Made by a program: the position numbers and the translations under genes. Positions 1-7,857 of a DNA stretch of 64,000 nt are shown here, in pieces (the stretch's first letter is position 1; each line of letters begins with the position of its first letter). The notes under the pieces are model-generated. The model was given only the letters and a program-made list of their open reading frames with translations. It did not search any database and was not told where the DNA came from. Where the stretch lies: positions 3,100,001 to 3,164,000 of the forward strand of contig NZ_CP023694.1 of assembly GCF_008705135.1 (NCBI RefSeq), given 5' to 3'. The DNA is from Streptomyces coeruleorubidus (GTDB lineage Bacteria; Actinomycetota; Actinomycetes; Streptomycetales; Streptomycetaceae).

Positions 1-68
1 CCACCGCGCTCCGGGCCGTCATCGTCGCCGTCGGCATCATCGCGATGGTGCAGCTCCTGCTGCGCTGA
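1..68 (+). CDS. C-terminal end of a membrane protein (partial)
   Basis: An open frame enters from the left edge and stops with TGA at 66-68. The visible 21 residues (TALRAVIVAVGIIAMVQLLL plus R) form one hydrophobic helix ending in a single arginine. This is the usual look of the last transmembrane helix of a TauE/SafE-type permease or another small transporter. Too little is visible to name the family, and the TauE guess is only by resemblance. No start is in the window. Confidence 0.55.
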   Translation, partial: TALRAVIVAVGIIAMVQLLLR

Positions 69-104
69 CTCGGTAGAAACGGTTCTGCTGGCGAGAACCG
101 CGAG

Positions 105-178
105 TGGGGCGGGTGGGACTCGAACCCACGGCCGACGGATTATGAGTCCGCTGCTCTAACCGGCTGAGCTACCGCCCC
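105..178 (-). tRNA. tRNA with CAU anticodon (Met elongator or Ile2)
   Basis: The reverse complement folds as a complete cloverleaf of 74 nt. It starts GGGGCGG (acceptor), has GCTC/GAGC in the D arm, an anticodon loop CTCATAA between GCGGA and TCCGT stems, a GTGGG T-stem with loop TTCGAGT, and ends CCGCCCC plus A. The anticodon is CAT. Whether the tRNA is elongator Met or the lysidine-modified Ile2 cannot be settled from the anticodon. The 3' CCA is not encoded. Confidence 0.93.
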
Positions 179-366
179 ATAGCGGCGTGTCGCGTACATG
201 TGTGCGCGCCGTCTGCCGCAGCATAGCCGCTCATACGATCTCCTGCTTCGTGTGGTCGGCTTCGCACGGCCTTCGTGACCATGAGGACTGCGACCAGCGC
301 CGCACGGTTCCCAGGAGATCGGAACGGACATGAAAAAGGACCCCTGCGGGGCCCTCGTTCAACATG

Positions 367-439
367 CTCCCCCGACTGGACTCGAACCAGTAACCTGCCG
401 GTTAACAGCCGGCTGCTCTGCCAATTGAGCTACGGAGGA
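367..439 (-). tRNA. tRNA-Asn (GTT), copy 1
   Basis: The reverse complement is a 73-nt cloverleaf with acceptor TCCTCCG paired to CGGGGGA, anticodon loop CTGTTAA (anticodon GTT) on a GCCGG/CCGGC stem, and T loop TTCGAGT. The discriminator base is G and no CCA is encoded. It is followed on the same strand by a near-identical second copy 5 nt away, so the two are probably cotranscribed. Confidence 0.95.
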
Positions 440-444
440 CCGAG

Positions 445-517
445 CTCCCCGGACTGGACTCGAACCAGTAACCTGCCGGTTAACAGCCGGCTGCTCTGCC
501 AATTGAGCTACCGAGGA
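445..517 (-). tRNA. tRNA-Asn (GTT), copy 2
   Basis: A second 73-nt tRNA-Asn is identical to the neighbouring copy through the D, anticodon and T arms. It differs in the acceptor, which is TCCTCGG paired to CCGGGGA. The sixth acceptor pair is flipped from C-G to G-C on both strands, so pairing is kept. It is upstream of copy 1 on the minus strand. Confidence 0.95.
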
Positions 518-677
518 AGGTCTCGTTTTGCATCGAACGCACCTACCTGGGTATTCGCCAGGGGGCGCGCGCTCGCTGCGACACATACATTAGCGCAAGC
601 AGGGGGGTGCTTCGCCAATCGGTACTCCCCGGCGCCCGCGCCGCACCGGAGACCCACGCAAGGGAAGGGTGACCGCC

Positions 678-983
678 ATGCGTTACCGGCTCACGTTCGT
701 CGCCGGAGTCGTCCTGGGTTACGTGCTGGGCACGAGGGCCGGACGGGAGCGCTACGAACAGCTGAAGAAGTCGGCCCGCCAGTTCGCGCAGAACCCCGCC
801 GTCCGCAACACCGCGGAGTCGGCGGCCCACCAGGGCCGCGAGTTCGCGGGCAAGGCGTACCACGTGGTGAGCGACAAAGTCGGCGACCGCGTCCCCGACT
901 CGGTGGCCGAACGAGTCCGCCACCTCAAGGAGCGCGCCACCCACAACGGCGGCGAGGACGACTGGGGTACGAGCAATACGTAA
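678..983 (+). CDS. Small YtxH-like membrane-anchored protein
   Basis: The 101-residue protein has an N-terminal hydrophobic segment with glycines (LTFVAGVVLGYVLGTRAG, residues 4-21) followed by a charged helical tail rich in Arg, Glu, Gln and Ala. This is the layout of YtxH/gas-vesicle-GvpP-like small proteins, which are thought to sit with one short helix in the membrane. I chose ATG 678 because a purine-rich RBS (AGGGAAGGG) lies 8 nt upstream; an in-frame GTG at 669 lies within the RBS itself. Function is unknown. The gene stands alone between the tRNA cluster and the kinase gene. Confidence 0.8.
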   Translation: MRYRLTFVAGVVLGYVLGTRAGRERYEQLKKSARQFAQNPAVRNTAESAAHQGREFAGKAYHVVSDKVGDRVPDSVAERVRHLKERATHNGGEDDWGTSNT

Positions 984-1018
984 CAGTTCCTTGTCAGGCG
1001 CCGGGCACAGCCACGCCC

Positions 1019-1060
1019 TCAAGGGGCGCGGGGAACTGCGCGACCAGCCACGACGAGGCC
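1019..1060. repeat. Streptomyces intergenic motif (AGGGGCGCGGGGAACTGCGC type)
   Basis: The segment reads AAGGGGCGCGGGGAACTGCG followed by CGACCAGCCACGACG. This motif recurs in very many Streptomyces intergenic regions. A reverse-oriented copy lies at 12629-12653 in this window. It sits just downstream of the YtxH-like gene. Its role is not established; it could be a transcription-termination or repeat remnant. Confidence 0.6.
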
Positions 1061-1136
1061 CGCACCCGGAACCCGGCGACATCCCCCACGGCGCCCACGG
1101 CTGAAGCCGGCGCAGCGGTACGGCAGAATTTTGGCC

Positions 1137-2582
1137 ATGGGGATAGTCGCCGGGTTGGACAGTTCACCCGATTTCACTCGCATCGTCGTCTGTGACTCGG
1201 ACACCGGAGCCGTGCTCAGGCAGGGATATGCACCGCATCCGGTGGAGAGCCCCGACGGCGGCCGGCCGTCCGACGTCGACCCGCAGGCCTGGCTGCTGTC
1301 CCTGGGCGAGGCCGCGGGCGGCGGACTGCTGGAGGGCGTGCAGGCCATCGGCGTCTCGGCGCAGCAGAACGCCGTCGTGCCGCTGGACGCGCAGGGCAAC
1401 ACCGTCCGGCCGGCGATGGTCGGCGGCGACAAGCGCACGCAGGTCGCGGCGGCCGACCTGATCGACGCGCTCGGCGGGCGCGAGGCGTGGGCGCAGGCGG
1501 TGGGGTGTGTGCCGCAGGCCGCGCAGCCGGTGACGAAGCTGCGCTGGCTGGCCCGGACCGAGCCGGAGAACGCGCAGCGCACGGCGATCCTGCTCCAGGC
1601 GCACGACTGGCTGGTGTGGCAGTTGCTGGGCCGCCCGATCCGCAGGACCACCGACCGGGGCGGGGCGTCCAGCACGGGGTACTGGTCGGCGGCGACCGGC
1701 GCCTACCGGCCCGACCTCGTCGAGCTGGCGCTCGGGCACCAGGCCATGCTGCCGGAGGTGATCGGCCCGGCGGACGCGGCCGGCAGGACCCCGGAGGGGC
1801 TGCTGATCTCCGTGGGGACCGGCGAGACCATGGCGGCGGCGTTCGGGCTCGGCATCGGTCTCGGGGACGCGGTCGTGTCGCTGGGCGCGTCCGGGTCCGT
1901 GATGGCCGTGCACCCCGAGGCGCTGGTCGACGGCTCCGGGATGATCACCGCTCTCGCCGACGCGACCGGCATGCACCTGCCCGTCGTCACCACGCTGAAC
2001 GCCGTACGGACGCTGCGCGGGACCGCCGAGCTGCTGGGGCTGCCCGATCTGGAGAGCCTGTCCGAGCTGGCGATGAAGTCGACGCCGGGGGCACACGGGC
2101 TGGTGCTGCTGCCCTATCTGGAGGGTGAGCGGACGCCGAACCTGCCGCACACCGCCGGGACCCTGGCGGGCCTGCGGCGCGAGTCGATGAAGGCGGAGCA
2201 CCTGGCGCGGGCCGCGTTCGAGGGCATGCTGTGCGGGCTCGCGGACGCGCTGGACGTGCTGCGCGCCCGGGGCGTGGAGGTGCGGCGGGTGTTCCTGCTC
2301 GGTCCGGCCGCCGAACTGCCCGCCGTGCAGGCCGCCGCGCCCGCGCTGTTCGGGACGCAGGTCGTGGTGCCGCAGCCGGCGGACTACGCGGCGATCGGCG
2401 CCGCCCGGCAGGCGGCCTGGGCGCTCGGGATGTCCCAGGGCTCGCTCGACGCACGGACCCCGCCGGTCTGGCAGGGTGCGGTCGCGCAGGTACTGGAGCC
2501 CGGGGAGGAGCTGGCCGTGGGGCAGGCGGTGCGGCAGCAGTTCGTGGCGGTGCGGGAGCAGACGCACCCCGGGGCCTTTTGA
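1137..2582 (+). CDS. FGGY-family carbohydrate kinase (xylulokinase-like)
   Basis: The 481-residue protein has the two-domain FGGY sugar-kinase fold. An N-terminal phosphate-binding stretch reads GIVAGLDSSPDFTRIVV, a central segment reads ISVGTGETMAAAFG, and the ATP-binding C-domain has VVSLGASGSVMAV. Best resemblance is to XylB, which phosphorylates D-xylulose. However, the canonical GGGDN catalytic segment appears as GTGET, so Glu stands where XylB has the catalytic Asp, and the substrate may differ. ATG 1137 fits the conserved N terminus; a TTG six bases upstream is also in frame. No strong RBS is visible, so the mRNA may be leaderless. No isomerase or sugar transporter is adjacent. Confidence 0.82.
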   Translation: MGIVAGLDSSPDFTRIVVCDSDTGAVLRQGYAPHPVESPDGGRPSDVDPQAWLLSLGEAAGGGLLEGVQAIGVSAQQNAVVPLDAQGNTVRPAMVGGDKRTQVAAADLIDALGGREAWAQAVGCVPQAAQPVTKLRWLARTEPENAQRTAILLQAHDWLVWQLLGRPIRRTTDRGGASSTGYWSAATGAYRPDLVELALGHQAMLPEVIGPADAAGRTPEGLLISVGTGETMAAAFGLGIGLGDAVVSLGASGSVMAVHPEALVDGSGMITALADATGMHLPVVTTLNAVRTLRGTAELLGLPDLESLSELAMKSTPGAHGLVLLPYLEGERTPNLPHTAGTLAGLRRESMKAEHLARAAFEGMLCGLADALDVLRARGVEVRRVFLLGPAAELPAVQAAAPALFGTQVVVPQPADYAAIGAARQAAWALGMSQGSLDARTPPVWQGAVAQVLEPGEELAVGQAVRQQFVAVREQTHPGAF

Positions 2583-2684
2583 CCGCCTGTTGGGTTAATT
2601 CGGTTGAGGTAACGCGGGTGGAGTGTTCGACGATAGGGGCCAGGGGCAACCAACCGCCCCGTCGTCCACTCTGAGAGAAGCAGC

Positions 2685-4418
2685 GTGCTCATACGACTCC
2701 TGCGCACCCATCTCAGGCCCTACAAGAGGCCCATCACCCTGCTGGTGCTGCTGCAGTTCCTGCAGACCTGCGCCACGCTCTACCTGCCCACACTCAACGC
2801 GGACATCATCGACCAGGGTGTCGTGAACGGTGACACCGGCTACATCCTGGGCTACGGCGCCCTGATGATCGGCATCTCGCTGGTCCAGGTCGTGTGCAAC
2901 ATCGGTGCCGTGTACTACGGCGCCCGTACGGCGTCGGCGCTCGGGCGGGACGTGCGGGCTGCCGTGTTCGACCGCGTGCAGTCGTTCTCCGCGCGTGAGG
3001 TCGGTCACTTCGGAGCGCCGTCGCTGATCACCCGTACGACGAACGACGTCCAGCAGGTGCAGATGCTGGCGCTGATGACGTTCACGCTGATGGTGTCGGC
3101 GCCGATCATGTGCGTGGGCGGCATCGTGCTGGCGCTCGGTCTTGACGTGCCGCTGTCCGGCGTGCTGGTGGCGGTCGTGCCGGTGCTGGGCATCTGCGTG
3201 ACGCTGATCGTGCGGCGGCTGCGGCCGCTGTTCCGGTCGATGCAAGAGCGACTGGACACCGTGAACCGGGTGCTGCGCGAGCAGATCACCGGCAACCGCG
3301 TCATCCGTGCCTTCGTCCGGGACGAGCACGAGCAGCAGCGCTTCCGGAAGGCCAACACCGATCTCACGGACTTCGCGCTGGGCACCGGCAACCTGCTCGC
3401 GCTGATGTTCCCGATCGTGATGACGGTGGTGAACCTGTCGTCGATCGCCGTGGTGTGGTTCGGCGCGCACCGCATCGACAGCGGCGGGATGCAGATCGGG
3501 GACCTGACCGCGTTCCTCGCCTATCTGATGCAGATCGTCATGTCCGTGATGATGGCCACCTTCATGTTCATGATGGTGCCGCGCGCGGAGGTGTGTGCCG
3601 AGCGCATCCAGGAGGTGCTGGACACCTCGTCGAGCGTCGTGCCGCCCTCGGCGCCCGTGCGGGAGCTGCGCCGGCACGGTCATCTGGAGCTGCGCGGGGC
3701 GGGCTTCCGCTATCCGGGTGCCGAGGAGCCGGTGCTGCGGGCGGTGGACCTGGTGGCCCGGCCGGGCGAGACGACCGCCGTCATCGGCTCGACCGGCAGC
3801 GGCAAGTCCACGCTGCTCGGGCTGGTCCCGCGGCTGTTCGATGCGACCGACGGGCAGGTACTCGTGGACGGCGTCGAGGTGGCGCGGATCGAACCGGAGC
3901 TGCTCGCGAAGACCGTCGGGATGGTGCCGCAGAAGCCGTATCTGTTCGCGGGCACGGTGGCGACCAACCTGCGCTACGGCAACCCGGACGCCACCGACGA
4001 GGAGCTGTGGCACGCGCTGGAGGTGGCGCAGGCCAGGGACTTCGTGGAGCGGCTGGAGGGCCGGCTGGACGCGCCGATCGCGCAGGGCGGGACGAACGTC
4101 TCGGGTGGTCAGCGGCAGCGGCTCGCCATCGCCAGGACCCTCGTACAGCGCCCGGAGATCTACCTCTTCGACGACTCCTTCTCCGCGCTCGACTACGCCA
4201 CGGACGCCGCCCTGCGGGCCGCGCTGGGGCAGGAGACCGCCGAGGCGACCGTCGTGATCGTCGCCCAGCGGGTGGCGACCATCCGGGACGCCGACCGGAT
4301 CGTCGTCCTGGACGAGGGCCGGGTCGTCGGCACCGGCAGGCACCACGAGCTGATGGCGGACAACGAGACCTACCGGGAGATCGTGCTCTCCCAGCTCACG
4401 GAAGCGGAGGCTGCCTGA
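2685..4418 (+). CDS. ABC exporter half-transporter 1 (degenerate ATP-site subunit)
   Basis: The 577-residue protein has six membrane helices in the first ~310 residues and then a nucleotide-binding domain. Walker A is GSTGSGKST (about residue 367) and the signature is VSGGQRQRL (about 471). Walker B is YLFDDSFSALD (about 492), with Asp in place of the catalytic Glu. The switch residue is Gln in VIVAQRVATI where His is usual. Its own ATP site should therefore be non-hydrolytic, as in TM287-type heterodimers. GTG 2685 is preceded by GAGAGAAG. The stop overlaps the next start (TGATG), so the two halves are translationally coupled. The cargo is unknown; the family exports drugs, lipids or peptides. 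Confidence 0.93.
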   Translation: MLIRLLRTHLRPYKRPITLLVLLQFLQTCATLYLPTLNADIIDQGVVNGDTGYILGYGALMIGISLVQVVCNIGAVYYGARTASALGRDVRAAVFDRVQSFSAREVGHFGAPSLITRTTNDVQQVQMLALMTFTLMVSAPIMCVGGIVLALGLDVPLSGVLVAVVPVLGICVTLIVRRLRPLFRSMQERLDTVNRVLREQITGNRVIRAFVRDEHEQQRFRKANTDLTDFALGTGNLLALMFPIVMTVVNLSSIAVVWFGAHRIDSGGMQIGDLTAFLAYLMQIVMSVMMATFMFMMVPRAEVCAERIQEVLDTSSSVVPPSAPVRELRRHGHLELRGAGFRYPGAEEPVLRAVDLVARPGETTAVIGSTGSGKSTLLGLVPRLFDATDGQVLVDGVEVARIEPELLAKTVGMVPQKPYLFAGTVATNLRYGNPDATDEELWHALEVAQARDFVERLEGRLDAPIAQGGTNVSGGQRQRLAIARTLVQRPEIYLFDDSFSALDYATDAALRAALGQETAEATVVIVAQRVATIRDADRIVVLDEGRVVGTGRHHELMADNETYREIVLSQLTEAEAA

Positions 4419-6346
4419 TGGCAGGGCCCATGGGGCGGATGATGGCCGGGGGCGGGCCCGACCAGCGCTCGCTGGACTTCAAGGGGTCGGGCAAACGGCT
4501 CGTCGCGCAGTTCCGGCCGGAGCGCGTCACCATCTACGTGCTGCTGCTGTTCGTGGTGCTCAGCGTCGGCCTCAGCGTCGTCGGGCCGAAGATCCTCGGC
4601 AAGGCGACCGACCTGGTCTTCGCGGGCATCGTCGGGCGGGACATGCCGGAGGGGGCGAGCAAGGAGCAGGTCCTCGACCAGATGCGGCAGCGCGGGGACG
4701 GTGACGTCGCCGACATGCTGCGCAGCACCGACTTCACGCCCGGCGAGGGCATCGACTTCACCGCCGTCGGGCACGTGCTGCTGCTCGCGCTGGGCGTGTT
4801 CGCGGTGGCCGGGCTGCTGATGGCGGTGGCGACGCGGCTGGTGAACCGGGCTGTGAACCGGACGATGTTCCGGATGCGCGAGGACGTGCAGACGAAGCTG
4901 TCGCGGCTGCCGCTGTCGTACTTCGACAAGCGCCAGCGCGGTGAGGTGCTGTCCCGCGCGACGAACGACATCGACAACATCGGGCAGACGCTCCAGCAGT
5001 CGATGGGGCAGCTCATCAACTCGGTGCTGACCATCATCGGCGTCCTCGCCATGATGTTCTACGTCTCCTGGATCCTGGCGCTGGTCGCGCTGGTGACCGT
5101 GCCGCTGTCGTTCGTCGTCGCCACGCGCGTGGGCAAGCGGTCGCAGCCGCACTTCGTGCAGCAGTGGCGCTCGACGGGCAAGCTCAACGCGCACATCGAG
5201 GAGATGTACACCGGGCACGCGCTCGTGAAGGTGTTCGGGCGGCAGGAGGAGTCGGCGCAGCAGTTCGCCGAGCAGAACGAGGCGCTGTACGAGGCCGGGT
5301 TCCGGGCGCAGTTCAACAGCGGGGTCATGCAGCCGCTGATGTTCTTCGTGTCGAACCTCAACTACGTGCTGGTCGCGGTCGTCGGCGGGCTGCGGGTCGC
5401 CTCGGGCTCGCTGTCCATCGGTGACGTGCAGGCCTTCATCCAGTACTCGCGGCAGTTCTCCATGCCGCTGACGCAGGTCGCGTCCATGGCGAACCTGGTG
5501 CAGTCGGGTGTCGCCTCGGCGGAGCGGGTCTTCGAGCTGCTGGACGCGGAGGAGCAGAGTGCCGATCCGGTGCCGGGCGTGCGGCCCGAGGAACTGCGCG
5601 GGCAGGTGGCGCTGGAGCACGTGTCGTTCCGCTACGACCCGGAGAAGCCGCTGATCGAAGACCTGTCGCTGAAGGTCGAGCCGGGGCAGACGGTGGCCAT
5701 CGTCGGCCCGACAGGTGCCGGCAAGACGACGCTGGTGAACCTGCTGATGCGGTTCTACGACGTCACCGGCGGGCGCATCACCCTCGACGGGGTCGACATC
5801 GCGCGGATGTCCCGGGACGAACTGCGCGCCGGGATCGGCATGGTGCTCCAGGACACGTGGCTGTTCGGCGGCACGATCGCGGAGAACATCGCGTACGGGG
5901 CGTCCCGGCAGGTGACCCGCGGGGAAGTCGAGGAGGCGGCCCGGGCCGCGCACGCGGACCGGTTCGTCCGTACGCTGCCGGACGGGTACGACACGGTGAT
6001 CGACGACGAGGGGACGGGGGTCAGCGCGGGTGAGAAGCAGCTGATCACCATCGCCCGGGCGTTCCTGTCCGATCCGGTGATCCTGGTGCTGGACGAGGCG
6101 ACGAGTTCGGTCGACACGCGGACCGAGGTGCTGATCCAGAAGGCCATGGCGAAACTCGCCCATGGACGGACGTCGTTCGTCATCGCGCACCGGCTGTCGA
6201 CGATCCGGGACGCCGACGCGATTCTGGTGATGGAGAGCGGGGCGATCGTGGAGCAGGGCACGCACGGGGAGCTGCTGGCGGCGGACGGTGCGTATGCCCG
6301 GCTGTACAAGGCGCAGTTCGCGCAGGCGGTGGCGGAGGTCGACTGA
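4418..6346 (+). CDS. ABC exporter half-transporter 2 (catalytic subunit)
   Basis: The 642-residue partner has an N-terminal Gly/Met-rich lead, an insertion between the first two helices (about residues 75-115, rich in charged residues), then the usual TMD-NBD order. Walker A is GPTGAGKTT (about 430), Walker B is ILVLDEATSSVD with the catalytic Glu, and the H-loop reads IAHRLSTI. The signature is altered to VSAGEKQ. Combined with subunit 1 this gives one competent ATP site (this Walker B, partner's signature) and one degenerate site. The start overlaps the previous stop by one base. The transporter is convergent with the sigma-factor gene. Confidence 0.93.
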   Translation: MAGPMGRMMAGGGPDQRSLDFKGSGKRLVAQFRPERVTIYVLLLFVVLSVGLSVVGPKILGKATDLVFAGIVGRDMPEGASKEQVLDQMRQRGDGDVADMLRSTDFTPGEGIDFTAVGHVLLLALGVFAVAGLLMAVATRLVNRAVNRTMFRMREDVQTKLSRLPLSYFDKRQRGEVLSRATNDIDNIGQTLQQSMGQLINSVLTIIGVLAMMFYVSWILALVALVTVPLSFVVATRVGKRSQPHFVQQWRSTGKLNAHIEEMYTGHALVKVFGRQEESAQQFAEQNEALYEAGFRAQFNSGVMQPLMFFVSNLNYVLVAVVGGLRVASGSLSIGDVQAFIQYSRQFSMPLTQVASMANLVQSGVASAERVFELLDAEEQSADPVPGVRPEELRGQVALEHVSFRYDPEKPLIEDLSLKVEPGQTVAIVGPTGAGKTTLVNLLMRFYDVTGGRITLDGVDIARMSRDELRAGIGMVLQDTWLFGGTIAENIAYGASRQVTRGEVEEAARAAHADRFVRTLPDGYDTVIDDEGTGVSAGEKQLITIARAFLSDPVILVLDEATSSVDTRTEVLIQKAMAKLAHGRTSFVIAHRLSTIRDADAILVMESGAIVEQGTHGELLAADGAYARLYKAQFAQAVAEVD

Positions 6347-6349
6347 CGG

Positions 6350-6475
6350 GTTGCCCGCCGTTGGGGCTGGGCGCGGGTGGGTGCGCAACCCGGCGCTGCG
6401 GGGTGCCGCTGCGCCCACCCGTGCCGCCCTCGGCGGCACGACTGCCCGCAGCCAGGCCGCGTCAGCGGCACCCGG
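6350..6475. terminator. Bidirectional terminator region with Streptomyces intergenic repeat
   Basis: The gap between the convergent ABC transporter and sigma-factor genes holds a perfect 9-bp hairpin (CGTGCCGCC, loop CTC, GGCGGCACG; 6420-6440). It also holds a GGGTTGC/GCAACCC pair at its left. The GCCCACCCGTGCCGCC...ACTGCCCGCAGCC wording is a repeat commonly found between Streptomyces genes. No T-run follows, which is normal for the genus. Confidence 0.6.
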
Positions 6476-6478
6476 CGC

Positions 6479-7807
6479 TCAGTCCAGATAGCCCCTCAAC
6501 TGGTCCGCGAAAGCGTGGTCTCTCAGCTTGTTGAGGGTCTTGGACTCGATCTGCCTTATCCGCTCCCTGGTGACGCCGAAGATGCGGCCGATCTCCTCCA
6601 GCGTGCGGGGGCGGCCGTCGGCGAGGCCGTAGCGGAGCTGGACGACCTTGCGCTCCCGCTCCCCCAGCGTCGACAGGACCGCTTCCAGGTGCTCCTTGAG
6701 GAGGAGGAACGCGGCGGATTCGACGGGGCTGGTGGCGTCGCCGTCCTCGATGAGGTCGCCGAGGGCGACGTCGTCCTCCTCGCCCACGGGCGCGTGCAAC
6801 GACACCGGCTCCTGGGCGAGGCGCAGCACTTCGCTGACGCGCTCCGGGGGCAGGTCGAGGTGGGCGGCGACCTCTTCCGGCGTCGGCTCGTAGCCCCGTT
6901 CCTGGAGCATGCGGCGCTGGACGCGGACGACGCGGTTGATGAGCTCCACGACGTGCACGGGCACCCGGATGGTGCGGGCCTGGTCGGCCAGGGCGCGGGA
7001 CATGGCCTGGCGGATCCACCAGGTGGCGTAGGTGGAGAACTTGTAGCCGCGGGCGTAGTCGAACTTCTCGACGGCCCGGATGAGCCCGAGGTTTCCCTCC
7101 TGGACGAGGTCGAGCATGGTCAGCCCGCGCCCGACGTAGCGCTTGGCGACGGAGACGACCAGGCGCAGGTTGGCCTCGATGAGCCGCCGCTTGGCCATCC
7201 GGCCCATGACGACGAGACGGTCGAGATCCAGCGCCAACTGGCTGTCCAGGTCGGGGGCGAGCCGCAGCTTCTCCTCCGCGAACAGGCCGGCCTCGACGCG
7301 GCGGGCGAGCTCGACCTCCTCGGCGGCGGTCAGCAGGGGGATGCGGCCGATCTCCCGCAGGTACTGGCGGAACAGGTCCGAGGAGGGGCCGCTGGTGTCG
7401 GCGCGGGCCGGCGGCGGTTCGACGGCTTCGGGAGCCTCGGCCGTCTCGATGGCCCCGGCGGGCGGCTCCTCCGGTTCCGGCTCGGGGCGGAGCACGACGC
7501 GGCCCCGCGCCGGGACCGCGGGAAGGACGTCGTCCTCCGCGTCCGGTGCGGTGCCGCCGGCGCCGGGGGCAGCGCTGACGTCGGTCTGGGTGAGGGTCTG
7601 GGTCTGCACGGGGGCGACCTCCAGGATGATCGCTGCCAAGGAGTACGGCAGCGGTACTTCGGGGGCGGAGTCGGCGGCCTCGCCGCTGTCCGTCCCGTAC
7701 GCGATGAGCGGAACCGCGGGGGTCTGGGACCCGTCGGGGACGGATCGGCCGCGCTCCGAGGACTCAGGCACCGGAACCCAGTGTGGGGTAAGACACATCG
7801 TCGCCAC
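6479..7807 (-). CDS. hrdA: Principal-type RNA polymerase sigma factor (HrdA-like)
   Basis: The 442-residue sigma70 protein has a variable acidic/Pro-rich N terminus (about 1-150). Region 1.2 is [19 protein letters not shown]. Region 2 carries [20 protein letters not shown] and the -10-recognising [17 protein letters not shown]. Region 3 follows. Region 4 has a helix-turn-helix ending [20 protein letters not shown]. It belongs to group 1/2 and gives promoter specificity to core RNA polymerase. The hrdA label rests on neighbourhood (ABC exporter pair on one side, dnaG on the other) recalled from S. coelicolor, not on a search. The start is uncertain: GTG 7807 and ATG 7798 are both in frame without a good RBS. 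Confidence 0.87.
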   Translation of the reverse strand: MATMCLTPHWVPVPESSERGRSVPDGSQTPAVPLIAYGTDSGEAADSAPEVPLPYSLAAIILEVAPVQTQTLTQTDVSAAPGAGGTAPDAEDDVLPAVPARGRVVLRPEPEPEEPPAGAIETAEAPEAVEPPPARADTSGPSSDLFRQYLREIGRIPLLTAAEEVELARRVEAGLFAEEKLRLAPDLDSQLALDLDRLVVMGRMAKRRLIEANLRLVVSVAKRYVGRGLTMLDLVQEGNLGLIRAVEKFDYARGYKFSTYATWWIRQAMSRALADQARTIRVPVHVVELINRVVRVQRRMLQERGYEPTPEEVAAHLDLPPERVSEVLRLAQEPVSLHAPVGEEDDVALGDLIEDGDATSPVESAAFLLLKEHLEAVLSTLGERERKVVQLRYGLADGRPRTLEEIGRIFGVTRERIRQIESKTLNKLRDHAFADQLRGYLD

Positions 7808-7857
7808 GAGGGGCGTGCGATGACTTTTTGCTTCCGGTCCGTGACCGCGCGGTGACC

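Noticed and set aside
105..178. Naming the CAU tRNA as tRNA-Met
   Set aside because: Elongator Met and Ile2 share the CTCATAA loop. Without comparison of identity elements the amino acid is left open.
3455..4417. Apparent N-terminal extension of the second ABC half-transporter giving a 963-residue frame
   Set aside because: The upstream part is a shadow of the first transporter gene in another frame. The TGATG overlap at 4418 and the homologous N terminus fix the real start.
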